A stretch of DNA of 64,000 bases from Bacteroidales bacterium (GCA_017464285.1 JAFUDT010000013.1:443175-507174), one strand, 5' to 3'; shown: positions 36,194 to 45,402, numbered from the stretch's first letter. Notes: generated by a model from the sequence alone, not told the origin. Translations and numbers: made by a program.

Positions 36194-36231
36194 TTTAATT
36201 ATTTTAGTTATTGTTAAATAAAAGAATGAAC

Positions 36232-36333
36232 ATAACTAATAAAGTTGTAAAAATATAAAGGATGGCAACGCGGTTTAAGCGAAACCAACATAACAGTATT
36301 TTTATAACACACCTTTACAACGTTATTAGTTAT
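36232..36333 (-). repeat. Inverted repeat in the 5' leader of the 35483-36193 gene
   Basis: Arms 36232-36251 and 36314-36333 are complementary at 19 of 20 bases and are 62 bases apart. With transcription from the -7 element at 36339-36346, the distal arm would form the very 5' end of the mRNA and the other arm would lie about 40 bases before the ATG, so the leader could fold into a long closed stem with a small hairpin (GGTTT...AAACC) inside. Confidence 0.6.
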
Positions 36334-36338
36334 TTCTG

Positions 36339-36346
36339 CAAAGGTA
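36339..36346 (-). promoter_or_regulatory. -7 element of the 35483-36193 gene
   Basis: CAAAGGTA on the plus strand gives TACCTTTG on the minus strand, about 145 bases before the ATG. Confidence 0.55.
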
Positions 36347-36777
36347 AATAAAAAATATGGTTTTATGCAGGATTTAAAACGATTTTTTTATTTATTGTGC
36401 CTTTTGTGTTAAAAAAAATAAATTTTTTACGTTTCGTTTTGGGGAATAAAATTATTTTACTTTAATTTGCATCGGAAAAATAAAAAATGATGACTTAAGT
36501 AATGATGAAACAATAAATTGCTTCAGTTTATTCATATTTTGGAGATGTTTTTGTTTGTTTTCGAAGGAGTGATGCGGGCATCATGACTGAAAAAAGAAGC
36601 AAAAACAGCCCGAAAGATGAAGGTGAGACATCCAATTTTGTTGTATCAAAATGAGGCAAGTTATTTTTTTATCGTTACTAACCTAAACCGAAAAGTTTTC
36701 ATTTCAGTACTTAATTATTTAACTAAAACTTTATTGCCTATAGGAAAACATTACGCGTAATCAATTCGTTTAGCATA

Positions 36778-37371
36778 ATGAAACAATTAAATGAACAGAC
36801 TGATGAACAGTTGGTTAGTTCGTATTTAAATGGCAATAACGTTGCTTTCGACACGCTCTTGAAGCGCTACGAAAGGAAGGTGTTTACCTATATTGCTTAT
36901 TCAGTGAAAAATGAGGAGGTGGCGCAAGATCTCTTCCAAGATTGCTTTATGCGCATCATCACCAAGCTGCATTCCGGACTCTACACAGAGAATGGGAAGT
37001 TTGCATCGTGGGTGATGAGAATAGCCCACAACCTCATTATCGATTACCACAGGCAGAACCAGTCGTTGGTGGTCTTTTCCAACGATGAGGCAGAATACGA
37101 CCTGCTCAATGATTCCAATATTGCGCTCGAATACAGCAGGGAGAAAGAAATCATCGACAAGCAGGTGCTGCAGGACGTGAAGGCGCTGATCAAAAAACTC
37201 CCAGCCAATCAGCGGGAAGTGGTGCTTATGCGTTTTTATGAGGGGCTCAGCTTTAAGGATATTGCCGACACAACGGGGGTCAGCATCAACACTGCTCTCG
37301 GACGTATGCGCTATGCGCTCATCAACCTCAGACGCCTGGCGGAGAAATTTGATGTCTGCATGGCTGGATAA
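36778..37371 (+). CDS. ECF-type RNA polymerase sigma factor
   Basis: A 197-residue sigma-70 family factor. Region 2 (about 15-95) contains AQDLFQDCFMRIITKL and FASWVMRIAHNLIIDYHR; region 4 (about 130-190) contains LPANQREVVLMRFYEGLSFKDIADTTGVSINTALGRMRYA. No anti-sigma gene follows; the next gene is prmA on the other strand, so it is an orphan factor. Its promoter lacks an obvious housekeeping -7 element, which would fit autoregulation. Confidence 0.93.
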   Translation: MKQLNEQTDEQLVSSYLNGNNVAFDTLLKRYERKVFTYIAYSVKNEEVAQDLFQDCFMRIITKLHSGLYTENGKFASWVMRIAHNLIIDYHRQNQSLVVFSNDEAEYDLLNDSNIALEYSREKEIIDKQVLQDVKALIKKLPANQREVVLMRFYEGLSFKDIADTTGVSINTALGRMRYALINLRRLAEKFDVCMAG

Positions 37372-37440
37372 GCAACGGATTCCAGATTTTCCGAGTCTCA
37401 CATCACGGATACTTTTTTCGCTTTTTTTGATAAAACAAGT

Positions 37441-37475
37441 AAGAGGATATGTCTTCATAATAGACATATCCTCTT
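37441..37475 (+). terminator. Terminator after the ECF sigma gene
   Basis: Perfect 14-bp stem AAGAGGATATGTCT (37441-37454) / AGACATATCCTCTT (37462-37475) with a 7-base loop; moderate T content follows. Confidence 0.75.
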
Positions 37476-37549
37476 ATTCGTTTCTGATGGTGGGCCGCTG
37501 AGTGGCGGACTGTCTGTTTGGGGAAGGAAAGGGGATTCAGGAAAAGGAA

Positions 37550-38392
37550 TCAAGAACGTTGGAACTCCATGCAGCACCAGCCGTCTTCTTCCAGCACAGA
37601 GGTCAGGACGAGCCCATGGCTTGCCGCATTATCTTGAAGCATGGATTGCTCTTCAGCGAAAAAACCGCTGAGGTGAAGTTTCCCTCCCTTCACCAAATGT
37701 GCGGCGTATGAACTCATCAGAGAGAGGTGGATGTTCAGGTGGATGTTCGACAGGATGACATCGAAGAGCTCGTCGGCGCCAACCGTTTCAATGCCGCCTT
37801 CTTTCACCTCGCCGCCTTCGATTCCGTTCAAGCGAAGGTTGTCAATCGTGTTCTCCACGCTGTTGTTGTCGATGTCAACGGCCGTCAGATGTGAGGCTCC
37901 CGCAAGCATGGCGCCAATACCCAAAATCCCTGTACCACAACCCACGTCGAGCACTCGTTTGCCCTTGAGATTGTTGGAAAGAAACTGGCGGAGCATCAAG
38001 CGGGTGGTGGTGTGGCTGCCACTGCCGAATGCCATACGAGGATTGATTTTGATGTCGTAACGTACGTCGGGAAGGGAGGGATAAGAGGTGGGGTGGATGT
38101 AGGCCAAGTCGCCGATGCGGATAGGTTCAAACGCCGACTCCCATGAGGAATTCCAGTCGGTGTCTGCCATCTCTTCTGTGGTGTAGCAGATTGCGACATG
38201 GGGAATGGGAAATGAGGAAACCACCTCATCCACAGCTTCTTTGCTGAATTCCGATGATTGAACATACCCGTCCACTCCCTCTGACGTGGACTCAAAACTG
38301 TCAAATCCCACTGCGCCTAGCAGGCTGCTCAGCAGGTCTGAATAAGCCTCCTCGCAGGGAGACAATTGAAAATGGCATTTCGTATAGCGCAT
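37550..38392 (-). CDS. prmA: Ribosomal protein L11 methyltransferase
   Basis: A 280-residue class I methyltransferase that trimethylates L11. It has an N-terminal substrate-recognition domain (about 1-110) and a Rossmann core with MAFGSGSHTTTRL, VLDVGCGTGILGIGA and ILSNIHLN (NPPY-type motif variant SNIH), all typical of PrmA. It lies six bases downstream of lptB on the same strand and is probably cotranscribed. Confidence 0.92.
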   Translation of the reverse strand: MRYTKCHFQLSPCEEAYSDLLSSLLGAVGFDSFESTSEGVDGYVQSSEFSKEAVDEVVSSFPIPHVAICYTTEEMADTDWNSSWESAFEPIRIGDLAYIHPTSYPSLPDVRYDIKINPRMAFGSGSHTTTRLMLRQFLSNNLKGKRVLDVGCGTGILGIGAMLAGASHLTAVDIDNNSVENTIDNLRLNGIEGGEVKEGGIETVGADELFDVILSNIHLNIHLSLMSSYAAHLVKGGKLHLSGFFAEEQSMLQDNAASHGLVLTSVLEEDGWCCMEFQRS

Positions 38393-38398
38393 GGTTGT

Positions 38399-39439
38399 TT
38401 ATTGTTCCTCCTGTGCTTCACGGAGTTTCTTTTCCTCAATCAACTGGAAGTCTTTCGGACGGAGAACGAAGTTTGAGCCTAAGTATTTGTCGCGCACAAT
38501 GTGGTTGGCGGAAAGCTCGGGTGGGGTGCCTTTAAACAGGATACGGCCTTCGAATAGCAGGTAGGCGCGGTCGGTGATACACAGGGTTTCCTGAACGTTG
38601 TGGTCGGTGATTAGGATGCCGATGTTCTTGTCTTTCAATTTCCACACGATATATTGGATGTCTTCCACCGCAATAGGGTCCACGCCGGCGAACGGCTCAT
38701 CGAGCATGATGAACTTGGGGTCGATGGCAAGGCATCGGGCAATCTCGCAACGACGCCGCTCACCGCCGGAAAGCTGGTTGCCGTTGTTTTTGCGGACTTT
38801 CTGAAGACGGAACTCATTCAGCAATTCTTCCTGCTTTTCACGACGGTCGTTGCGTGTCAGCTCTGGACGCATCTCCAACACCGACATAATGTTGTCCTCC
38901 ACACTCATCGTGCGGAAAACCGAAGCTTCCTGCGCAAGATAGCCCACACCAGCCTTGGCGCGTTTGGCAACAGGATATTTGGTTATTTCAATATCGTTCA
39001 GAAACACTTTGCCCGCATTGGGAACAACCAAGCCGGTGGTCATGTAGAACGAGGTGGTTTTGCCTGCACCGTTAGGACCGAGCAATCCCACAATCTCTCC
39101 CTGGCGCACATGGATCGACACATCGTTCACCACTGTGCGCTTACCGTAGGTCTTCACCAGATTGCGTGTGTAGAGGGTCATTCGGTCGGACGAATATTCA
39201 GGAATCTCCACATCGCCGTTGTTGTCTTTCAGGTATGGTTGGGAGTCGCCATTCCAGGAATGGGCGGCGTCTTGCGGAATGTCTGCCACAGGTGTCTCTT
39301 CGGATGATGGGGCTGTGGAGGATGAGGATATATCTGCTGAAGGCTCGGAACTGGCTGACGAGGCGGCTTCAATCGCTGTCCCAGTAGTGTCGTCCACCAT
39401 TTCTGCTGTGGTTTCTGGGGATTTCGTTGTTTCTGACAT
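38399..39439 (-). CDS. lptB: LPS export ABC transporter ATP-binding protein with N-terminal extension
   Basis: A 346-residue ATPase. From about residue 87 (MTLYTRNLVKTYGKR) it is a standard LptB with Walker A GPNGAGKT, the Q-loop, signature LSGGERRR, Walker B FIMLDEPFAGVD and H-loop ILITDHN. LptB powers extraction of LPS from the inner membrane with LptFG. The first ~86 residues are an unusual Ser/Thr/Glu-rich, probably disordered extension. The -7 element at 39560-39567 is compatible with either Met as the start, so the extension could be absent in vivo. Confidence 0.88.
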   Translation of the reverse strand: MSETTKSPETTAEMVDDTTGTAIEAASSASSEPSADISSSSTAPSSEETPVADIPQDAAHSWNGDSQPYLKDNNGDVEIPEYSSDRMTLYTRNLVKTYGKRTVVNDVSIHVRQGEIVGLLGPNGAGKTTSFYMTTGLVVPNAGKVFLNDIEITKYPVAKRAKAGVGYLAQEASVFRTMSVEDNIMSVLEMRPELTRNDRREKQEELLNEFRLQKVRKNNGNQLSGGERRRCEIARCLAIDPKFIMLDEPFAGVDPIAVEDIQYIVWKLKDKNIGILITDHNVQETLCITDRAYLLFEGRILFKGTPPELSANHIVRDKYLGSNFVLRPKDFQLIEEKKLREAQEEQ

Positions 39440-39559
39440 ATCAGAGTTGTTTTATCTTCTTTGGGAATGAATAAAGGGGCTTGACAGATGCTGACACTGC
39501 TCTCTTCATCGGAAATCAACAGAGCCTTGACCGGCCATCTGCCTTTTTTGAAAAGCATA

Positions 39560-39567
39560 CAAAATTA
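39560..39567 (-). promoter_or_regulatory. -7 element of lptB
   Basis: CAAAATTA on the plus strand reads TAATTTTG on the minus strand, about 120 bases upstream of the annotated ATG. Confidence 0.5.
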
Positions 39568-39641
39568 CTAATTGTTTGGCTAATAAAGGGTATAATTACA
39601 AAAAAAATGGAAAAGAAGACGGAAAATACATCCTTTTTTGC

Positions 39642-39649
39642 TATTTTTG
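39642..39649 (+). promoter_or_regulatory. -7 element of the mlaE operon
   Basis: TATTTTTG, 48 bases before the ATG at 39698. Confidence 0.5.
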
Positions 39650-39697
39650 CATTTGTTTTGTGATTTTTAAGAATAAATTATTTCTTTAGAACCCCTC

Positions 39698-40444
39698 ATG
39701 GTTTCAATCAAAGAGAGCTTGCAAGGACTTGGAGAGTATGTGCTGCTTATCGGTAAAGCCATCTCCGTGCCCGACAGATGGAAGATGTTCTGGAAGCAGT
39801 ACGTCACGGAGATGTTCCAGCTGGGATATAACTCCATCGGCATTGTCCTCATCATCTCTTTCTTCATCGGAGCGGTTATCTGCCTGCAGATCAAACTCAA
39901 TATCCAGAGTGCGTGGATGCCTACAATGGTAACCGGTTATACCACAAGGGAAATCATGCTCCTTGAGTTCTCGTCGTCCATCATGTGCCTCATCCTGGCT
40001 GGAAAAGTGGGCTCCAACATCGCTTCGGAACTTGGAACGATGAGGATTACACAGCAAATCGACGCACTGGAAATCATGGGAGTCAACTCTGCCAACTTCC
40101 TGATTCTGCCTAAGGTGCTGGGACTGATGACAATCATGCCGATTCTTGTCACATTCAGTGTCTTTGCTGGCATTATTGGAGCTTATGCCACAACCCTGCT
40201 CGGCACTACCTCCATTGCTGAGCTGAATGAGGGATTCAGATATGAATTCAACCAGTGGTTTTTCTGGTGCGGTATCGTCAAGGCGGTGGTGTATGCATTC
40301 CTCATCACCACTATTTCGTCCTACAAAGGCTATTCTGTGGAGGGGGGCTCCGTGGAAGTGGGTAAGGCATCCACTTCGGCGGTCGTCACCAGCAGCATCT
40401 ACATCCTTTTTTCTGATATTTTCCTTACCAACATGCTCACCTGA
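39698..40444 (+). CDS. mlaE: MlaE-family ABC transporter permease
   Basis: A 248-residue inner-membrane permease with about five hydrophobic helices and the family hallmarks LEFSSSIMCLILAGKVGSNIASELGTMRITQQIDALEIMGV. MlaE works with an MlaF ATPase and an MCE protein to move phospholipids between inner and outer membrane and keep outer-membrane asymmetry. It is followed by mlaF after 46 bases. An MCE-domain (mlaD) gene is not present in the operon. Confidence 0.93.
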   Translation: MVSIKESLQGLGEYVLLIGKAISVPDRWKMFWKQYVTEMFQLGYNSIGIVLIISFFIGAVICLQIKLNIQSAWMPTMVTGYTTREIMLLEFSSSIMCLILAGKVGSNIASELGTMRITQQIDALEIMGVNSANFLILPKVLGLMTIMPILVTFSVFAGIIGAYATTLLGTTSIAELNEGFRYEFNQWFFWCGIVKAVVYAFLITTISSYKGYSVEGGSVEVGKASTSAVVTSSIYILFSDIFLTNMLT

Positions 40445-40490
40445 TGAAATCGCTCGGCGATTGTCAAAAGGGAGCCTACGGTGATACGCT

Positions 40491-41270
40491 ATGATAGAGG
40501 TAAAGAATCTATACAAATCTTTTGAAGACAAAGAGGTGCTCAAAAACATCAACACCACTTTCTGCAATGGTGAGGTGAATCTCATCATCGGACAAAGCGG
40601 AAGTGGAAAGACGGTGCTCATGAAGAACATCGTGGGGCTGCTTACACCCGAGAAGGGACAGATTCTCTACGATGGGCGGGACCTCTGCACACTCTCAAAA
40701 AAAGAGCGGAGCCTGCTGAGGAGGGAAATGGGAATGATTTTCCAAAGTGCAGCATTATTCGATTCCATGACCGTGCTCGACAACGTGATGTTTCCACTCA
40801 ACATGTTCTCCGACAAGACGTGGGACGAACGGAAAAAAAGGGCGCTGACTTGCCTCGAACGCGTTGACCTCCACAATGTGGGGCAAAAGTCACCGGGCGA
40901 ACTCTCTGGTGGTATGCAGAAACGTGTGGCAATTGCCAGGGCCATCGCACTCGAACCGAAATATCTTTTCTGTGACGAGCCGAACTCTGGTCTTGATCCG
41001 AAAACGTCCATCATCATCGACGAACTCATTGCTGGTATCACGCATGAGGACAAAATCACCACCATTGTCAACACCCACGACATGAACTCGGTCATGGGGA
41101 TTGGTGAGAACATCACGTTCATCTGTGAGGGAAGGGCTGAGTGGACCGGCTCCAACAAGGAGATTCTTAGCGCAGACAACAAGTATCTCGAGGAGTTCAT
41201 CTTCGCTTCGGACATCCTGCGCCATCTCAAGCAATCCTATGATAAAGATAACGGAAAAGCTGAGAAATGA
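40491..41270 (+). CDS. mlaF: MlaF-family ABC transporter ATP-binding protein
   Basis: A 259-residue ATPase with Walker A GQSGSGKT (34-41), signature LSGGMQKRVAIARAIA, Walker B YLFCDEPNSGLDP and H-loop IVNTHDMNSV. The DEPNSGLDP form is typical of MlaF rather than sugar or amino-acid importers. Partner of the MlaE permease just upstream. Together they and lptB make this an envelope-lipid transport locus. Confidence 0.93.
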   Translation: MIEVKNLYKSFEDKEVLKNINTTFCNGEVNLIIGQSGSGKTVLMKNIVGLLTPEKGQILYDGRDLCTLSKKERSLLRREMGMIFQSAALFDSMTVLDNVMFPLNMFSDKTWDERKKRALTCLERVDLHNVGQKSPGELSGGMQKRVAIARAIALEPKYLFCDEPNSGLDPKTSIIIDELIAGITHEDKITTIVNTHDMNSVMGIGENITFICEGRAEWTGSNKEILSADNKYLEEFIFASDILRHLKQSYDKDNGKAEK

Positions 41271-41341
41271 CAAACCTTTTTATATAGGCAACAACCAGAC
41301 AGACAATTGATTATAATATCCAATTAAATAACACTCAAATC

Positions 41342-42664
41342 ATGATTAACAAATTGAAAAATATCGGATTGGCGGCTGCCATGTTGTTCTCAACGGTGTC
41401 TTTCTTCTCATCATGCGGAAACACCACGCCGGAAGACGTCGATTATCTTTTTGATTTCCATACCCAATATGCGCCGACTTACGACCATCCGCTTGTGCCG
41501 GATTCTGTTGACCTTTATGTGGACTACACCACAGGATTGGCCCTCAAGGGACGCATCAAGTTCTATTGGGAGGTGCTTAAATCAACACTCGCGGAAAAAG
41601 TGAAGAACTACTATGCCATTAAGGGACAGCAGATTTCTCATGAGGCCGGTGACGTGGAGGAGTTGCTGAAAGGAGTGAGGAATTATGAGAACCCAGACCT
41701 CAAGGGGGCGCTCAAACGCATTGTCAACGGCAATGTGGAGGCTGTGCTCATCACAGACGGCGAGTTGGCCGACCCAAGTGACCCTTTCATGAAAGAGGCG
41801 TTCAAGACGTGGCTGATGAAGGGACACGATGTCTTTATCATGTCGGAAGCCTATTATGAAGGAGGAAAGACGGGGGCAAAGAAAAACATGTTCTACTTTC
41901 TCTTCTACGATGCCAAGGTGGACAAGAACCTGTGCGAATATGTGAAGAAAAGAGCCAAACTCAGCCACTATCCGAAAATAAAGAAACTCAACCTCTCCAT
42001 CACTCCGTCTGTGAGCGGTTCGCATGGAGGACATTCCGACCCGAACAGCTATGTGCAAGCCATGGTGACAAGGAAAGGCGACATGGAAATTCAGGAATGG
42101 AGCACGGAATGGACCGACAAAATCGAGAAATTCATCATCAACGCCAAGGATTCATGGGGAGAGCCGATGGAGAATGGCGCCGTGCTTGTCGATGGGCTTC
42201 AGCTTGACCGCAACAGCATTGCGGGAATGAGAATCACGTCGGTAAAAACCAAAGTCTATAATATCAACAGCGAATATGCCGACTACTACGAAAAGCGAAG
42301 GGCTGAGGAACCGGTTGACTCTGTCATCGAACCTGACGAGGTGGAGAATTTCATCATCTTCAATGAAAAGGCTTTTGAGCGCAATTCGTTCATGCAACTC
42401 TTTTTTGACAAGAAGCACTTTGACGACAGTTGCCTCAACGGACAACCGTTCAATTATTTCAAAATCTGTTTCTATATCACAGGTTTGGAGGAAAACCTCG
42501 AAAGATACAGGGCACAGCTGGAGTTCGACGACATCTATAAGAAGGGCTACAAGAACGTGTCGGTGTTTGAGAGTGTGAAGCAGACCATTGAGGACAAGGA
42601 TTTCAGCGAGTTCCTCGCTTCCAATCCGATTTACACCATCTATGTGAAGGCGCTTCCGAAATAA
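41342..42664 (+). CDS. Putative lipoprotein of unknown function
   Basis: A 440-residue exported protein. The N-terminus (MINKLKNIGLAAAMLFSTVSFFSSCGN) is a lipoprotein signal with Cys at about 25. A VLITDGELADPSDPFMKEAFKTW segment looks like the start of a von-Willebrand-A-type strand-loop (DGE rather than the full DxSxS), so a vWA-like fold is possible. No family is firmly recognised. It follows mlaEF after 71 bases and has a terminator behind it, so it may belong to that operon, but it is not an MCE protein. Confidence 0.75.
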   Translation: MINKLKNIGLAAAMLFSTVSFFSSCGNTTPEDVDYLFDFHTQYAPTYDHPLVPDSVDLYVDYTTGLALKGRIKFYWEVLKSTLAEKVKNYYAIKGQQISHEAGDVEELLKGVRNYENPDLKGALKRIVNGNVEAVLITDGELADPSDPFMKEAFKTWLMKGHDVFIMSEAYYEGGKTGAKKNMFYFLFYDAKVDKNLCEYVKKRAKLSHYPKIKKLNLSITPSVSGSHGGHSDPNSYVQAMVTRKGDMEIQEWSTEWTDKIEKFIINAKDSWGEPMENGAVLVDGLQLDRNSIAGMRITSVKTKVYNINSEYADYYEKRRAEEPVDSVIEPDEVENFIIFNEKAFERNSFMQLFFDKKHFDDSCLNGQPFNYFKICFYITGLEENLERYRAQLEFDDIYKKGYKNVSVFESVKQTIEDKDFSEFLASNPIYTIYVKALPK

Positions 42665-42693
42665 TTGCTTACATGATTCAGAGATATGAAAAA

Positions 42694-42726
42694 GCCCGTA
42701 CCGAGTTATCGGCACGGGTTTTTTCT
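42694..42726 (+). terminator. Terminator of the mlaEF-lipoprotein unit
   Basis: Stem 42694-42704 / 42709-42719 (GCCCGTACCGA / TCGGCACGGGT, loop GTTA) followed by six T. It overlaps the last codons of the minus-strand Cys-rich gene. Confidence 0.85.
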
Positions 42727-42852
42727 TGACTTGCAATCGCAACCACAACCGCAGCCACAATCACCTTTTCCTTTGATTCTTCTTGATATCCTGTAGCCAA
42801 CATATATTATGGCCAGAAGGATGATGATTCCAACAATTACAAAATCTGTCAT
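42706..42852 (-). CDS. FeoB-associated-type Cys-rich membrane protein
   Basis: A 48-residue protein: MTDFVIVGIIILLAIIYVGY forms one N-terminal transmembrane helix, then a basic stretch RISRRIKGKG and a Cys/Gly cluster CGCGCGCDC with a final Cys. This is the layout of the FeoB_associated (PF12669) family, usually encoded next to the ferrous iron transporter FeoB. Here no feo genes are nearby; it sits between htpG (same strand, 74 bases upstream) and the convergent lipoprotein gene. Its stop codon lies inside the terminator of that gene. A metal-binding role is inferred from the cysteines. Confidence 0.75.
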   Translation of the reverse strand: MTDFVIVGIIILLAIIYVGYRISRRIKGKGDCGCGCGCDCKSRKNPCR

Positions 42853-42926
42853 GTGTTATTTATAAGGACTTGTGAATAATTCATATCAGAATTATTAGAA
42901 CACACCTTAAATGACAATGTGAAGGT

Positions 42927-44978
42927 TTAGATCAGTTCAATCGAACGTTTCACGAAGCGGGCCAGTGATTCACCACGCAACATGCCGTTCTGAAGCAAGG
43001 CAAGGTCAATCAGCTGATGTACCACGGCGTTGTCCTTGGCGGATTCAGCGATGATGGAGGTCTTCTTGCCTTTCTCTTCCTCAATCTTCTTCTCTGTGGC
43101 GGAAAGGTCGTCTTTCACGCTCTGATCAACCTCATCCCATTTCTTGTCTTTCGTCTGGGCATTCAGGCTGTCGTGGCGAGCGTTCAGGCCTGCAAGCTCA
43201 CCGTTCACTGGCTTCAAGGCTTCAGCGGTGGCACTGTCGGTTTTCGACAAAATATCCTTCACCAGTTTGTGGTCGGTGTTCACAACCACGTTCAGCATGT
43301 CGGGCATCTCGCCATAGAACGACATGCCTGGCTGAAGGCGCGACATGTCCTTCATCCTGCGCATATACTCGCTCTGAGTAAGCACAATCGGGTCGCTGGT
43401 CTCACCAAGTCCTTGAGCCTCTACGTGGAATTCAACCTTGTCGATTGATGGCATCTGGCTTGAGAACACGGTCTCAATCAATTCTTTCTTATCGGCTTCA
43501 AGAGCTGTATCTACACTGTCGGCTTTCGCAATCAGGTGTTCCACTACGTCGCTGTCCACGCGGGTGAAGCGGCTCTTCTCCAGTTTCTGCTCCAACAGGC
43601 CGAGCATGGCAGCATCAAGCTGACCATCCATCAACAGCACGCTGTAGCCTTTGGCCTTCGCACCCTCAATCTGGCTGTACTGGCTCTCTTTGTCGTTGGC
43701 ATAGAGATAGACAAGATTGCCATCCTTGTCGGTCTGGTTGTCTTTGATGAGTGTCTGGTATTCATCGTAGGTGTAGTGTTTACCATCGGTATCCTTCATC
43801 AGGGCAAAGTTCTTTGCACGGTCATAGAAGTCATTCTCAGAGAGCATGCCGTAGTGGATGAAGATGCTGATGTCGTCCCATTTCTCCTCGAACTCCTTAC
43901 GGTCGTTTTTGAAGATCTGCTGCAGGCGGTCGCTCACTTTCTTGGAGATGTAGCTGCTGATTTTCTTTACATTACTGTCGCTCTGAAGGTAGCTGCGGCT
44001 CACATTCAGCGGAATGTCTGGAGAGTCAATCACACCGTGCAGCAACGTGAGGAATTCTGGAACGATACCTTCCACGTTGTCGGTCACATAGACCTGGTTG
44101 CAATAGAGCTGGATCTTGTTCTTCTGGAGCTCCAGACTCGACTTCACTTTCGGGAAGTAAAGGATGCCGGTCAGATTGAATGGATAGTCAACGTTCAGAT
44201 GTATCCAGAACAGTGGCTCGTCGCTCATTGGATAGAGGTCGCGGTAAAATTTCTTGTAGTCCTCGTCCTTTAGTTCTGATGGCTTTTTCGTCCATAGCGG
44301 AGTGGTGTCATTGATGATGTTGTCCTCATCGGTTTCCACCTGCTTGCCATCTTTCCATTCCTTCTTTTTGCCGAAGGCGATGGAGATAGGCAGGAATTTG
44401 CAATATTTGTTCAGCAGTTCCTTCACTTTCGATTCCTCGAGGAATTCCTTGCAGTCGTCGTCAATATACATCACGATGTCCGTACCGCGGCTTTCACGCT
44501 CTGCATCCGTGATTTCGTAGGCTGGACTGCCGTCGCAGCTCCATTTCACAGCTTTGCTGCCTTCCTGCCAGCTCTTGGTGATGATTTCCACTTTCTTCGA
44601 CACCATGAACGAAGAATAGAAACCAAGACCGAAATGGCCGATGATGGCATTGGCGTCGTCTTTGTACTTGTCGAGGAAGTCGTTGGCGCCGGAGAAGGCT
44701 ATCTGGTTGATGTATTTCTCAATCTCTTCTGAAGTCATGCCGATACCGCGGTCACTCACCGTCAGGGTGCCGGCGTCCTTGTTGATGCTCACATGGACGG
44801 TCAGGTCGCCAGCCTCTTCTTTCAAGTCGCCTTTGCTGGCGAGAGTGCGAAGCTTCTGGGTGGCGTCAACTGCGTTTGATACGATCTCACGGAGAAAAAT
44901 GTCGTGGTCAGAATACAAGAACTTTTTGATGACGGGGAATATGTTCTCGGTGGTTACCCCAATGTTTCCTTTCTGCAT
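42927..44978 (-). CDS. htpG: Molecular chaperone HtpG (Hsp90 family)
   Basis: A 683-residue dimeric ATP-dependent chaperone. The GHKL ATPase domain has LREIVSNAVDATQKL (Asn/Glu), DRGIGMT and GHFGLGFYS; middle and C-terminal dimerisation domains follow. I use the ATG at 44978 (MQKGNIGVTTENIFP), the conserved Hsp90 start; the open frame extends 31 codons further upstream into low-quality sequence. The protein is slightly longer than E. coli HtpG, as is usual in Bacteroidetes. Confidence 0.96.
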   Translation of the reverse strand: MQKGNIGVTTENIFPVIKKFLYSDHDIFLREIVSNAVDATQKLRTLASKGDLKEEAGDLTVHVSINKDAGTLTVSDRGIGMTSEEIEKYINQIAFSGANDFLDKYKDDANAIIGHFGLGFYSSFMVSKKVEIITKSWQEGSKAVKWSCDGSPAYEITDAERESRGTDIVMYIDDDCKEFLEESKVKELLNKYCKFLPISIAFGKKKEWKDGKQVETDEDNIINDTTPLWTKKPSELKDEDYKKFYRDLYPMSDEPLFWIHLNVDYPFNLTGILYFPKVKSSLELQKNKIQLYCNQVYVTDNVEGIVPEFLTLLHGVIDSPDIPLNVSRSYLQSDSNVKKISSYISKKVSDRLQQIFKNDRKEFEEKWDDISIFIHYGMLSENDFYDRAKNFALMKDTDGKHYTYDEYQTLIKDNQTDKDGNLVYLYANDKESQYSQIEGAKAKGYSVLLMDGQLDAAMLGLLEQKLEKSRFTRVDSDVVEHLIAKADSVDTALEADKKELIETVFSSQMPSIDKVEFHVEAQGLGETSDPIVLTQSEYMRRMKDMSRLQPGMSFYGEMPDMLNVVVNTDHKLVKDILSKTDSATAEALKPVNGELAGLNARHDSLNAQTKDKKWDEVDQSVKDDLSATEKKIEEEKGKKTSIIAESAKDNAVVHQLIDLALLQNGMLRGESLARFVKRSIELI

Positions 44979-45402
44979 GATTTTTTCGGTTTTTTTTAGA
45001 TTTTTCTTACTCTTTTCGCAAAATATATGCCAGCAGGATCTGTTCTTACAGACTGAAGCACTGGGTGACATTCTGTCACCATGACAGATGACATCTATTC
45101 TGATGACAATCGGGAGTGATGTGCTGAGGGGACTAAATGAAGAGGAAATGGGGGTGAGAGGAGAGGAAAATTGAAACTTTTCCTTTTTTCTTTTATTTGT
45201 TCTGTTTTTTTCTTATCTTCGCATCAGTTTATGGTAACTGCAGCTACCAGATGCCGCGTTCCCCTGAATGGAACGATATGATGTTGGAGAAAATCAGAGA
45301 TTGCAATAAAATCCATGCCCAACAGGTATTCTAAGTCTGGCAGAAATAACCAAAAACGGAATTTTTGGAACAAACTTGAATTAGGCTATCGTTTATTATT
45401 TC
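44979..45402. other. Divergent intergenic region htpG/ansA
   Basis: Contains a -7-like TATCTTCG at 45214-45221 directed to ansA, which implies a leader of about 175 bases. It also has an imperfect 16-bp palindrome (GGTAACTG/CAGCTACC) at 45233-45248 just after it. No gene of convincing length; short frames (such as 45231-45281) are not supported. Confidence 0.45.

Larger units (their letters stand above)
36194..36777. other. Long AT-rich divergent intergenic region
   Basis: Separates the unknown gene on the minus strand from the ECF sigma gene on the plus strand. Apart from the inverted repeat and the minus-strand promoter, I see no gene or clear site. A canonical TAnnTTTG is not evident before the sigma gene. 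Confidence 0.5.

Noticed and set aside
44979..45071. N-terminal extension of HtpG
   Set aside because: The Hsp90 family start is MQKGNIGV at 44978; the added residues are Cys/Ser/Lys-rich and unlike the family.
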